A stretch of DNA of 64,000 nucleotides from DASYKS01 sp035995205 (GCA_035995205.1 DASYKS010000040.1:54480-118479); one strand, 5' to 3'. Counted from the first letter of the stretch, positions 51,440 to 61,357 are shown. The notes: generated by a model from the letters alone, not told the origin. Numbers and translations are program-made.

Positions 51440-54019
51440 TCAGGACGCCGACTGGCCGGCCAACAGCTGGAACTGCAGGATGACGAACTCCGCGGGTTTG
51501 ACCGGCGCGATGCCGATCAGCACGTTGACGATGCCTTGGAGGATGTCGGTGGGCGTCGTAGTCGTCGAATCCGCGCGGACGAAGAACGCTTGACCTTGGG
51601 TTTGGCCTTGGAGCGCGCCCTGCACCCAGAGACCGGCCAGGAAGGTACTGATCTCGGAGCTCAGATTCGTCCAGAGCGGCTGGGCGTTCGGCTGGAACAC
51701 CGCCCATTTCAGGCTCTGGTCGAGCGACAGCTCGATGTAGTCGGTGAGCCGCCGCACCGGGATGTATTTCCACTGGCTGTCGATCTGGTCGGCCCCGGCG
51801 AGCGTGCGCGCGCCCCAACTGATGTTGCCGAACACGGGGAAGCTGCGTAGACAGTTGATGCCGAGCGGGTTCAGTTGGCCGTTTTCGCGGTCGGTCGTCT
51901 GCACCGCGGGGGTTGCCCCTTGCAGCACCGCCGCGGTCCCGGCCGGGGCGACCCAGACGCCCAGCTGGGTGTCGGTCCGGGCGTAGACCCCCGCCAACGT
52001 GCCGCTCGCGCCGACGTTCCTCGGCCGGTAGCCGTTCACCGGATCGGGCATCACCAGCCGCGGGTAGTAGACCGCGCCGTGGATGTTGTCCTGGGAAGTG
52101 AGGGCGGCATCCGTGGCGAACTTTTTCATCGCGTCCACGTCGGTGGTCGCGGGCGGGATGTCGACCAGGAAGAACGCCTTGTGGTCTTCGCAGAACTTGA
52201 TCGCGTTGGCGAAGATCCCTTGGATCGCGCTCGCATCGAGATTCGCGATCGCCGGCATGCACAGGAGATTGAACACGTCCGGCGCGATCTGGTCGAGCGG
52301 CGAGAGCGGATCGCCCGAGGCGTAGGCGTTTTCGATCAACTGACCGCCGGAAATCGCGGCGTCGCCGTCGTTGCCGCCGGAGAACGCGAGACCGATCGAG
52401 GTCGCGGGGGGCGTGAGCCAAACGCCGGTCGCTCCGGAGGCGGGCGGCGGCGCGGCTGCCGTCACCAACTGGGCGGTCGAGAGCGCCCGGGTGACGAAAC
52501 TGCCGGAGTTCGGATTGGTCGAGGTCAGGTTCGAGAAGCTCTCGGTCTGCAGGATGCGGCCGTTCACCACCGCTTGAGCCTTCAGGTTGAACGTGCCGGC
52601 GCCGTTGCCGGGCGAGAGCGTGACCACCACGTTGTTGCCCCAGACGCCCGGGTTCGCCGCCGCGAGCTGGAAGCTGCCGGTGGGCGGCGCGGTGTTGGCC
52701 GCCGGGGTCGGAGCCGGGGCCGGCGCGGGGGCTGGAGCCGGGGCATCCGCCCCGCCTTGCGGCTTCAGCCAGATGGCCTGGTTGCCCGCCGTGAGGGTCT
52801 TGCCGTTCGCATCGAGCGCCGAAACCTGAAGGGTGGCGGCGGACGTGCCGTTCGGGGTCGGCAGGGCGGCGATCGCTACCGTGGCGGTGAGAGTGCCGGC
52901 CGGAATCGGTGCGGCGGGCGTGCTGGTGAGCGGCGCGAAGGTCTTGCCGCCGTCGGTTGACAGCGCGAGCGCATACGAGGCCGCGGTGACGCCGCTCGGG
53001 GCGGCCCAGGTGACCGTCACCGGGTCGGTCGCCGTAAGGTCGATGGTGGCGTTGGCGGCGGGCGCCGAGATGGCGATCGGCGGCGGCACCTGGAGCGTCA
53101 CGTTAGCCGAGGTTCCCGCGGCGACCGGGTTGCCCAGGGCGTCGCGCGCCACGACCTGGAACTGCGCGGTGACCGGACTGCCGGCCGGCGGCGTCGGCAG
53201 GTTCGGGATCTGCGCGGTGACGACGTTGCCGGGAATCACCGGCGGCTTCGTCGCGACCGGAGCGAACGTCGCGCCCGCATCGGTCGAGATCAGAATCGCA
53301 TAGGTCGCGGGCGCGGTGGCCGGCGCGGCCCAAGTTACGGTGACCGGTAGGTCACCGGGCAGGTTTACCGTGCCGATCGGGGCGGAGAGGCTGAGGGTCG
53401 CTCCCGCGGGGAGGATCGAAAACGATGCGCTGTCGGCGCTCGCGAGCAGGTTGCCGTTCCCGTCGTTCAGCGTCAGGCGGACCACCCCGGTCGCCGGGGC
53501 CGTGAGACTCGGCAGGGTGAGCGCAAAGGGCGAGGCGGCGGTCGCCGCGAAAGGATTCGTCCCCTTGCCGCCCGCCGTCGCGTTGGCGAACGTCTTGCCG
53601 CCGTCGGTCGAGAGCAGGGCGGTGATCTTCGCGCCCGCGGGTGGGCTCGGAGCCTGGTAGACGACGTTTACCGGTTTGCCCGCGATCTGCGCGCCCCCTC
53701 CCGGGGAGGAGACCGAGATCGTCCCGCTCGCCGCGGCCGACTTCGCGGTCGCCGGATCGACCAGGCGGATGATCCAGGCGATCTGGCCACCGTTCAAAAA
53801 GAACTGGTAGACCCCGTAGCTCGCTTCGCTGCGGGTGTCGATGCCGCCGAAGATGCGCTGGAAGTCGTTCCAGTTGTCGACTTGCGTCGCCTTGTTGACG
53901 GGACCGCGGGAGAAAAAGTCGACGAACGCGGTCGCCGAGGTGCTGACGCCGGTGACGGTGTGGACGCTACTCGGGATCTCCTCGATGTAGACGCCCGGAG
54001 AGGACACGGGAACGGTCAT
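51440..54019 (-). CDS. CIS tail sheath protein 1 with Ig-like insertion
   Basis: An 859-residue sheath protein. The N-terminal SSPGVYIEEIPSSVHTVTGVSTSATAFVDFFSRGP and C-terminal LIGIAPVKPAEFVILQFQLLAGQ cores are intact. Between residues about 95 and 430 is an insertion of about three Ig/fibronectin-like beta-sandwich repeats marked by LLSTDGGKTFANA, LISTDAGATFAPV and LALSTDGGKTFAPL. An Ala/Pro linker (APAPAPAPTPAAN) follows. It is the first gene of the operon and has the strongest ribosome-binding site. Confidence 0.93.
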   Translation of the reverse strand: MTVPVSSPGVYIEEIPSSVHTVTGVSTSATAFVDFFSRGPVNKATQVDNWNDFQRIFGGIDTRSEASYGVYQFFLNGGQIAWIIRLVDPATAKSAAASGTISVSSPGGGAQIAGKPVNVVYQAPSPPAGAKITALLSTDGGKTFANATAGGKGTNPFAATAASPFALTLPSLTAPATGVVRLTLNDGNGNLLASADSASFSILPAGATLSLSAPIGTVNLPGDLPVTVTWAAPATAPATYAILISTDAGATFAPVATKPPVIPGNVVTAQIPNLPTPPAGSPVTAQFQVVARDALGNPVAAGTSANVTLQVPPPIAISAPAANATIDLTATDPVTVTWAAPSGVTAASYALALSTDGGKTFAPLTSTPAAPIPAGTLTATVAIAALPTPNGTSAATLQVSALDANGKTLTAGNQAIWLKPQGGADAPAPAPAPAPAPTPAANTAPPTGSFQLAAANPGVWGNNVVVTLSPGNGAGTFNLKAQAVVNGRILQTESFSNLTSTNPNSGSFVTRALSTAQLVTAAAPPPASGATGVWLTPPATSIGLAFSGGNDGDAAISGGQLIENAYASGDPLSPLDQIAPDVFNLLCMPAIANLDASAIQGIFANAIKFCEDHKAFFLVDIPPATTDVDAMKKFATDAALTSQDNIHGAVYYPRLVMPDPVNGYRPRNVGASGTLAGVYARTDTQLGVWVAPAGTAAVLQGATPAVQTTDRENGQLNPLGINCLRSFPVFGNISWGARTLAGADQIDSQWKYIPVRRLTDYIELSLDQSLKWAVFQPNAQPLWTNLSSEISTFLAGLWVQGALQGQTQGQAFFVRADSTTTTPTDILQGIVNVLIGIAPVKPAEFVILQFQLLAGQSAS

Positions 54020-54026
54020 GCCTCAT

Positions 54027-54034
54027 CCTCCTTA
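54027..54034 (-). promoter_or_regulatory. Consensus Shine-Dalgarno of the first CIS gene
   Basis: TAAGGAGG on the minus strand lies 7 bases before the ATG at 54019. It fixes the start of sheath 1 and argues against a coding frame running through from upstream. Confidence 0.9.
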
Positions 54035-54385
54035 GACCCACTCTGAACGGCGCGCCGGACGGCGGCGAGCCCCGCATCGCGACGGTGCGAAACGAGATTC
54101 GCAGCTCGCGCGTTCTGACAAAGAAGATTGGGCGCCGAGTATGTTGTCGAAACTAGAGGCATGTCAAACCCTCCGCAGGGAAGGAAGGGCAGAGCGTGGG
54201 TAGACAGGGTCAGCTCATCGGGTTTGGCGCCGCCGTAGCCCCCGCGATACCATCTCGTAGCGTCGGCCGGCGGCCTTCGGGTCGTTTCGTGCCCGGAGAC
54301 TTCTAGCCCCCTGGTCATTCGCGCGGGGACCCCGACGACCGCAGAGTCTCGTTAACCCCGCTGGCCGGGAGATCAGGAGAGCACC
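54035..54385. other. Divergent intergenic region between the CIS operon and the acyl-CoA dehydrogenase
   Basis: About 350 bp without a supported gene. It must contain the promoters for the leftward CIS operon and the rightward fatty-acyl operon. Lower-GC sequence at about 54100-54170 is the likeliest promoter zone, but no convincing -35/-10 pair stands out. Confidence 0.55.
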
Positions 54386-55533
<1,148 letters not shown>

Positions 55534-55537
<4 letters not shown>

Positions 55538-56547
55538 CGCCGGATTCGCCGCACCGGCCGGTGCGCGCGCGGGGTCCCCAGGATCTTGATGCCCTGATCG
55601 AACGGCTGCTCACCCGTCAGGCGCGCTCTCTGGCGCGGGCGATCTCGCTGCTCGAAGACGGCGGACCCGATCAGCGCGAGCTGGTCGCCCGGCTCTACCC
55701 GAAGACCGGACACGGCCGCGTGGTCGGCATGACCGGCCCGCCGGGCGCGGGAAAAAGCACGCTGGTCGATCGGCTGACCCGCCACCTGCGGGCGCGAAAC
55801 GAGACGGTCGCGGTGCTCGCGGTCGACCCGACCAGCCCGTTCACCGGCGGCGCGCTGCTCGGCGACCGCATTCGCATGCAGGGCCACTACACCGACCCGG
55901 GCGTGTTCATCCGCTCGATGGCCACCCGCGGCACGATGGGCGGCCTCGCCCGCGCGACGCGCGACGCGATCGACCTGCTGGACGCGGCGGGGTTCGACTG
56001 GATTCTGGTCGAGACCGTGGGCGTCGGCCAGGACGAGGTGGACGTCGTGCGCAGCGTCGATTCGGTCGTGGTGGTCACCGTGCCGGGACTGGGCGACGAT
56101 ATCCAGGCGATCAAGGCGGGGCTGATGGAGATCGCGGACGTGTTCGTGATCAACAAGGCCGACCGCGACGGCGTCGACCGCTCGCAGCGCGACCTGGAGA
56201 TGATGCTCTCGCTCGGCGAGCATGGCGAGTGGGTGCCGCCGATCGTGCGCACCGTGGCGAGCCGCGACGAGGGGCTCGACCGGTTGATCGAGGCGATCGA
56301 GCGCCATCGCGAGTTTCTGGCGACCAGCGGCAATCTCGCCGCCCGGCGGCTCTCGCATCTGCGCCTGCGGGTCGAGACGATCTTGAAGGAGCGGGTGATC
56401 GCCACGGCCGACCGGGTGGTGGGGGTCGAGCGCGCGGTCGAAGCGGGCTTTGCCGAGCGGGTCGATCCTTACCTGGTGGCGGAGCGTCTGTTTCGCGGCG
56501 TGGTCGAAAGCGCCGCCGCGGGTCTTGCTGCCGAGGGGAAGCGATGA
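55534..56547 (+). CDS. meaB: Methylmalonyl-CoA mutase-associated GTPase MeaB
   Basis: A 337-residue G3E-type GTPase (MeaB/ArgK family) that protects and reactivates the B12-dependent methylmalonyl-CoA mutase. Walker A GMTGPPGAGKSTLVDRL, the Walker B region VAVLAVDPTSPFTGGALLGDR, DWILVETVGVGQDEVDV and the NKAD guanine motif are all present. Its start and stop overlap the neighbouring genes by four bases each, with the epimerase of the same pathway following. The mutase itself is not in the window. Confidence 0.96.
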
Positions 56548-56957
56548 TCGGAAAGATCGACCACATCGGCATCGCGGTCGCCTCGATCGCCGAGGCGCGC
56601 AAGATGTACGAGGCGCTCGGCCTGACGGTCGATTCGATCGAAGAGGTTCCGGACGAGGGGGTGCGGGTGGCCTTCATCTCCTGCGGGGAGACGCGCATCG
56701 AGCTGCTTGAACCGCTGGCGCCCGACACGATCGTCGGCAAGTTCCTGGAAAAACGCGGTCCCGGAATCCACCACGTCTGCCTGGCGAGCGACGACGTGAA
56801 GGCCGACGACGCCCGGCTGCGCGAACAAGGCTTCCAAGTCCTCCGCCCCGAGCCCACCCGCGGCGCGGGCGGCGCTCTTGTCCAATTCGTCCACCCGAAG
56901 AGCACGGGGGGCGTGCTGCTGGAGCTGTCGGAACCCGGCGAAGGGGACGGGCACTAA
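56544..56957 (+). CDS. mce: Methylmalonyl-CoA epimerase
   Basis: A 137-residue VOC-fold epimerase interconverting (S)- and (R)-methylmalonyl-CoA. It has the metal-binding His in KIDHIGIAV, ETRIELLEPL, the GPGIHHVCL His pair and the terminal VLLELSEP Glu. The length is typical. The ATG at 56544 overlaps the meaB stop; the longer frame from 56229 is a shadow of meaB. Confidence 0.95.
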   Translation: MIGKIDHIGIAVASIAEARKMYEALGLTVDSIEEVPDEGVRVAFISCGETRIELLEPLAPDTIVGKFLEKRGPGIHHVCLASDDVKADDARLREQGFQVLRPEPTRGAGGALVQFVHPKSTGGVLLELSEPGEGDGH

Positions 56958-56974
56958 GATCTAGCAGGTCGACC

Positions 56975-58195
56975 ATGGCGCAAGGAGCGGTCTCGACATT
57001 GGCATATCGCTCGCCCTCGATCGCGAGCCCCTCAAGGGTCGCCTCCCCGTCCGCTTCCCCAGCTGTGCCGCCGGTCGGTACGCCTCGCCCCGCTCCTGAT
57101 CCGGTCGAATCCCTCTCTCGTGCCACCCGGTTCGGGCACCGCTTGGAGCGTTTGGCGGCGCCGCCGGCCCCTGCGCCCAACGCTCCGATTCAAGCCTTCG
57201 GCCGGGAAGATCTCAGCCGGGCCTGGACCTCCACGAAAAGGTACCTGGACCCCAAGAACACCTTCGGCCGGCAGACCCACGCCGCCAGCCATCATGGGCA
57301 AGCGACCGACGATCTGGCCGAAGAGGTCGATCGCTCCTTCAACGTCGTCTCGCCCGCTCGCCTGCTGCTCGGCAAGGTCTCCCCTTGGCATCGCAACCGG
57401 CCGAACGACGTCACGCGAAGCGACCGCGACGATATCAACCGCCTGCTCCAAGACGTTCATGTCGAGGGTCCGCGCCGGACTCCGAACACCGGTCTTCGGA
57501 TCAACACGGCGGCGGTCCCTTCCGAGCAACCAAAGGATGCGAGGCTCGAGACCTCGCGCGACTTGGTCAAAATCGCCCAGACCGGGAGCGGCCGCGAGTT
57601 GTTGCGATCGCTTCACGCGGGTGGCCAAGGTCGGCGCGATCGCCAAGTCGGCATCGAAACCCAGGCGAGTTCCGAGTCGGACGATCCGAACGCAGGGCGG
57701 ACCGATCCCCAAAGCGTTGAGAATTTGAAACAGGGCCAGCCGACCGGGAGCAACGCGTTCTACATTCCGTCCGGTCTGCGCAACGTGAACCCGGCTTGGC
57801 AGCGAGACCAGCAGAATCCTTGGAACGATCCGCGTCGCGGCGATATCGCGCTCTACCACGAGCTGGTCCATTCCCATCACCAACAGCAGGGCGGCACGCC
57901 GGACACCTACGGTCCGGAGGGTTTGCCGCCCATCTCGCAGGGCGAACGCCGAGACCGGGTCGATCGCGGGGTCCCCCGCGAGGAATACCGCACCGTGGGC
58001 CTTTCGGATCGCTACCGAAATGACCGCTTCCACGAGAACCGCTACCGCCAAGAGCGCCGCGAGCTAGGCGAGACGGCTCCCCACAGAACGACCTACAACT
58101 TGGTCGGGGAAGAGGAGGACGAAGGACGCTTCGGCTCCGGAAGCGAGGAGGAGGAGCGACCGTTGTTGGGTAAGGACAAGGATGAGGTCGACTGA
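56975..58195 (+). CDS. Putative M91-type zinc metalloprotease effector
   Basis: A 406-residue protein. The first about 75 residues are disordered and Pro/Ser/Ala-rich. A middle region (residues about 195-275) contains SGRELLRSLHAGG. HELVH at 295-299 is preceded by DIALY and followed by HHQQQG and a REEYRTVGL/ENRYRQERR segment. This HExxH context resembles peptidase family M91 (NleD/HopH-type effectors), though I cannot confirm homology. It ends in an acidic tail (EEEDEGRF ... DKDEVD). There is no signal peptide, so delivery by the nearby injection system is plausible (inference). It follows the epimerase by 17 bp. Confidence 0.75.
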   Translation: MAQGAVSTLAYRSPSIASPSRVASPSASPAVPPVGTPRPAPDPVESLSRATRFGHRLERLAAPPAPAPNAPIQAFGREDLSRAWTSTKRYLDPKNTFGRQTHAASHHGQATDDLAEEVDRSFNVVSPARLLLGKVSPWHRNRPNDVTRSDRDDINRLLQDVHVEGPRRTPNTGLRINTAAVPSEQPKDARLETSRDLVKIAQTGSGRELLRSLHAGGQGRRDRQVGIETQASSESDDPNAGRTDPQSVENLKQGQPTGSNAFYIPSGLRNVNPAWQRDQQNPWNDPRRGDIALYHELVHSHHQQQGGTPDTYGPEGLPPISQGERRDRVDRGVPREEYRTVGLSDRYRNDRFHENRYRQERRELGETAPHRTTYNLVGEEEDEGRFGSGSEEEERPLLGKDKDEVD

Positions 58196-58237
58196 GGGTC
58201 TCAGGGCTCTAGGCGTCTCACATGGAGCGCTTCCCAG

Positions 58238-58459
58238 CTACGCGGATCGCGGTTGCGCTTGGTCCCTAGCGAGGTTGAGCAGGAGACGAAGGGCTTGGTT
58301 GACCGCCTCGGAGCTCGTAAAGACCTCGGCGACGTCTGGATCCAAGAACGCCACGTTGGTTCCCTCTCGATAGGCCAGATAGTGCTTGCCTTGGACCGCT
58401 TCCGAGAAGTCGTATTCTGGCTGGAGGTCGTCTTCGAGCTCAGGGTCTACGTGATTCAT
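58238..58459 (-). CDS. Antitoxin candidate paired with BrnT
   Basis: A 73-residue acidic protein. The pattern YREGTNVAFLDPDVAEVFTSSEAVNQALRLLL is shared by a family of small proteins paired with BrnT-like or other RelE-fold toxins. It overlaps the BrnT gene by 20 bases, the usual toxin-first order. A classical BrnA DNA-binding domain is not evident, so it may belong to an alternative antitoxin family. Confidence 0.75.
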   Translation of the reverse strand: MNHVDPELEDDLQPEYDFSEAVQGKHYLAYREGTNVAFLDPDVAEVFTSSEAVNQALRLLLNLARDQAQPRSA

Positions 58460-58718
58460 ACTGTTTCTTCTCCTGTGAGGAGACCTGTCTCGCACTGATG
58501 AGGCGAAGTCGTTTGCCTCTCTCGGCGTAGGAGACGAGCAAGAGCCGGTTCGAAGATGATAGGCCGACGCTCAGGAATCGATCCTCGTCCTCCGAGTGAA
58601 GTGGGTCTGGACGAGTCAACTCGAACGGGTCGCCGAAGATGGTCATTGCCTCCGTGAAAGCGACACCGTGCTTCGTACGGTTGGCCGCCTCTTTTCGGGG
58701 ATCCCATTCAAACTCCAC
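58440..58718 (-). CDS. brnT: BrnT-family toxin
   Basis: A 92-residue BrnT-like RNase toxin with FEWDPRKEAANRTKHGVAFTEAMTIFGDPF, DRFLSVGLSSSNRLLLVSYAERG and RLRLISARQVSSQEKKQYE, the canonical three blocks. The family is RelE-like. It is immediately downstream (27 bp) of the CHAT gene on the same strand. Confidence 0.92.
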   Translation of the reverse strand: MEFEWDPRKEAANRTKHGVAFTEAMTIFGDPFELTRPDPLHSEDEDRFLSVGLSSSNRLLLVSYAERGKRLRLISARQVSSQEKKQYESRRP

Positions 58719-58745
58719 AATTGGATTCTACGCTTTGTTCCCGGA

Positions 58746-60734
58746 TCACGGGAGTTTCTTGTGGTTTCCCGATTCGCTTTGAAGGGGAGGCGCCAGGATC
58801 ACTGGCGAGCGGGCGATTCGGAAACCAAGGTCGTCGCTCCGGTAGATGGATTGCGAGGACTTTCGGCTCCACGAAGCGCAATTCTTGGCATTCATCCGAA
58901 AGCTTCCTCCACGACGGACCCGATCGGTACCTATGAGAGGGCCCTGGGGATCGATTTGGGTCGCACCGCCCGGAGAATAAGGGGCATATCGGTCTGCCAC
59001 CCACTCTTCCACGTTCCCATGGATGTCGTGGAGACCCCACTTGTTGGGATCGAACGAGCCGATTGGCGCAGCCCCGGCGAATGCGTCGCCGGTATCCCGA
59101 CAGTTGGCCTGGCCCTTCAGATCCTTCTCTTTATCGCCGAAGACGTAGGCCGCCGAGCTACCTGCGCGTCCCGCGTACTCGAACTCTGCTTCCGAAAGCA
59201 TGCGGTAGCCGCCCTTCGGATCGCGCTCGTTCAGTTTCGCCAAGAAGTCCTGGATCTCGTCCCACGTCACGCTGACCTTCGGCAGGTCGAGGCCAGGGCT
59301 CGTCGTGGCATTCTCTCCAATGAGCACCGCATTCCACTGAAGGTCGGTGACCTCATACGCGGCGACGCAGTAGCTTTTGGTGATCTCTACTTCGTGAGCT
59401 GGCCGCTCTTTCCCCCGATCGCCGCGCCGGGAGGGCGCACCCATCGTGAACCTGCCCGGTTTGACTTTGATGAAGGCGAAATCGAGACCAGGAGGAGAAG
59501 GGCAACGAGGATCTGAGGTGACCGCTGCAAACGTCTGTGGTCGAAGTTGGCGGATCAGCTTTTCGTAGAGCAGCTTGCCCTTGTAGGCTGCAAGGGCGAT
59601 CCCAAACGCGACGACCAAGGCGGATACGAAGAGAATGATTCGACGCCAAGGGAATTTCGGCCAGATCACCCGACCCGTTGGAGCGCGTAGATATAAGACC
59701 GGCGAAGCCCAGGCGAGACCGAAGGCTCCTGTTTGTAGAGCTTGCCGCCCTGCCGCGACCGATTCCTCCAGGGGGCAGCCTTTTGCGAGGAGGTGGTAAA
59801 ACGTGCGAGCGAATTTCTTGGCTGCCTGGTTGCCGATCGGAGACCGTAGCGCGAGCACGGCGGGAATGCCGGCTTCGAGAAGTCGGTACGCGAGGTTTCC
59901 CGGATTTTCGATCGACGCGCTTCGGCCGCCCTCGCAGGCGTTGATGAAAACGAACCGAACCTTGGCGTCGTTCAACATCGGAGCCAAGGCGAACCCTGGA
60001 ATCGGATCAGCGTTCCGAATTCTCCCGTCCTGCTGGAACCATAAGCGACCATCACCGAACTCTGGCAGCGCCTCGCCATGTCCGGCGAAATGGAGGGCGT
60101 GCACCGGTGGATCGGCCTTGAGGCGCTCCATGAGGCCCCGAAACGTCGGTCTCTCTAGGATCTCGACGACAATCGAGCCGTTCTTGATCGCTGGCGCCAG
60201 CTCCTCTCGAATCTCGAGGAATTCGCCGTAGACGTCGAGATCGGGTTGCCGCAACGGTTCTGGAAGGACGACGAGAACTTGAAGGGGCGGTGCGACCGTG
60301 CAGTCTGGGACCGAACCCGAGAACTCGGGGTGATGGACAATCGGAGTGTCGGCCGAAAGGCAGAGAAAACGTTCGCCGTCGTAAAGGAGTTCCCATGGAA
60401 GAGGGGCGAGAGCGCCGGCTCGCTCGAAATGGAGCCTTAAACGCAGGTCTCGTTTCTTGAGTCCCCATCGAGTGCGGACTTCTCGCCACCTGCTGAAGAT
60501 CGAGCGAGGGAAAATCGCTTCGAAGAGGGTGCCTCCTAAGGACTTTGCCTCCTGAAGTGCTGCCGGCTGGAGCGCTTCTCGACCCTCGAAAGCCTCGCCG
60601 AGACCCTGGGTTCTTTCCCTGAGAGCTGCGGCATCGAGCGTAAACCCCTGGGACTTACCCGTCCCAGTTGACCAGACGCGAAAGCTATCCCCGTCGGCGG
60701 AGATCCACAGCTCGAAATCCTCGTAGGTGCGCAT
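58746..60734 (-). CDS. CHAT protease-like / transmembrane / formylglycine-generating-enzyme-like fusion
   Basis: A 662-residue protein. Residues about 90-350 form a CHAT (caspase-like) domain with the catalytic pair His219 (HFAGHGE) and Cys267 (FINACEGG). A membrane helix spans about 364-384. Residues about 415-640 are an FGE-sulfatase/C-type-lectin-like domain (FTMGAPSRRGD, VSVTWDEIQDFLAKL, RMLSEAEFEYAGRAG, GLHDIHGNVEEWV, RVRRGGSF ... LGFRIA). The lectin-like half likely lies on the other side of the membrane from the protease. This suggests a sensor-to-protease device. The true FGE active-site cysteines are not evident. Confidence 0.88.
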   Translation of the reverse strand: MRTYEDFELWISADGDSFRVWSTGTGKSQGFTLDAAALRERTQGLGEAFEGREALQPAALQEAKSLGGTLFEAIFPRSIFSRWREVRTRWGLKKRDLRLRLHFERAGALAPLPWELLYDGERFLCLSADTPIVHHPEFSGSVPDCTVAPPLQVLVVLPEPLRQPDLDVYGEFLEIREELAPAIKNGSIVVEILERPTFRGLMERLKADPPVHALHFAGHGEALPEFGDGRLWFQQDGRIRNADPIPGFALAPMLNDAKVRFVFINACEGGRSASIENPGNLAYRLLEAGIPAVLALRSPIGNQAAKKFARTFYHLLAKGCPLEESVAAGRQALQTGAFGLAWASPVLYLRAPTGRVIWPKFPWRRIILFVSALVVAFGIALAAYKGKLLYEKLIRQLRPQTFAAVTSDPRCPSPPGLDFAFIKVKPGRFTMGAPSRRGDRGKERPAHEVEITKSYCVAAYEVTDLQWNAVLIGENATTSPGLDLPKVSVTWDEIQDFLAKLNERDPKGGYRMLSEAEFEYAGRAGSSAAYVFGDKEKDLKGQANCRDTGDAFAGAAPIGSFDPNKWGLHDIHGNVEEWVADRYAPYSPGGATQIDPQGPLIGTDRVRRGGSFRMNAKNCASWSRKSSQSIYRSDDLGFRIARSPVILAPPLQSESGNHKKLP

Positions 60735-60908
60735 GGCGGAAGACGGGAGTCTCGGGGAGGAAATGGGGGATCCGCCGCGCGAGCCTTAGATCCTCCGGCC
60801 CGCGCGGCTAAGCCCCGCTCTACTCCTTAGATTCAGTTCCCGTGCCCGAGAGGATACCGGGTTCGCCCGGCCGCTGCCGAGCGCTCGGTTTTCCTCCGGG
60901 GGTGCGCC

Positions 60909-61220
60909 TCAAACGAACGCCGGTGGCGGCGAGTCCAACATGCAATCCGGGAGGTGGAGCAGGGCGTTCGAGCCCCCTTGATCCCCGGCGATGCTGAGCA
61001 GTTTGTGGCCTGCCGGGTCGCGCTGGATCACCACGTCGTGCTCCAGGCCGTCCCAGCGGACGAACAGGCTCCGCGCCCCGGTTTCGAGCGCCCGGATCGC
61101 GTCCTCGTTGGCCAGTCGCCAGGCGTGCCCGTCGGGCGCGCGGCCGGCCAGGCAGGAGATACGCGCGTAGGGCTCTTCGCAGTTGGTCTTCGCGGCGGAT
61201 AGGATTTCCAGTCGGTGCAT
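60909..61220 (-). CDS. DUF3892-like small protein
   Basis: A 103-residue protein with a DUF3892-like pattern: MHRLEILSAAKTNCEEPYARISCLAG at the N-terminus, then WRLANEDAIRALETGARSLFV and DVVIQRDPAGHKLLSIAGD. The ATG at 61220 is chosen over the longer frame (to 61295) because GGAGG lies 8 bases before it. Function is unknown; no partner gene is apparent. Confidence 0.75.
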   Translation of the reverse strand: MHRLEILSAAKTNCEEPYARISCLAGRAPDGHAWRLANEDAIRALETGARSLFVRWDGLEHDVVIQRDPAGHKLLSIAGDQGGSNALLHLPDCMLDSPPPAFV

Positions 61221-61357
61221 CGTCGCAACCTCCGGGCCGGGAAAAATGGGGGCCTCTTTAGACCTAACGCGAGATTCGACGGCCACAAGGAGCAAATTTC
61301 TCGAAATCGGGGTTTGCGCATGCCGTATTCTTCTCTCTCCAAAGGAGTTTTTCGCCT

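Noticed and set aside
23571..54019. Contractile-tailed prophage or R-type pyocin
   Set aside because: No capsid, portal, terminase, integrase, lysis or tail-fibre genes are present. The Afp15-like ATPase, Pvc16-like cap, DUF6519 protein and split hub/spike indicate a dedicated injection system.
54016..54318. A 100-codon minus-strand open frame overlapping the sheath 1 start by ATGA
   Set aside because: Its composition is patchy, it has no domain, and the perfect TAAGGAGG before the sheath ATG shows that translation starts there. It runs through the likely promoter region.
58746..60734. Diversity-generating retroelement target (FGE/C-type-lectin end)
   Set aside because: The C-terminal RGGSF..GFR layout resembles such targets, but there is no reverse transcriptase or template repeat in the window and no adenine-rich variable codons.
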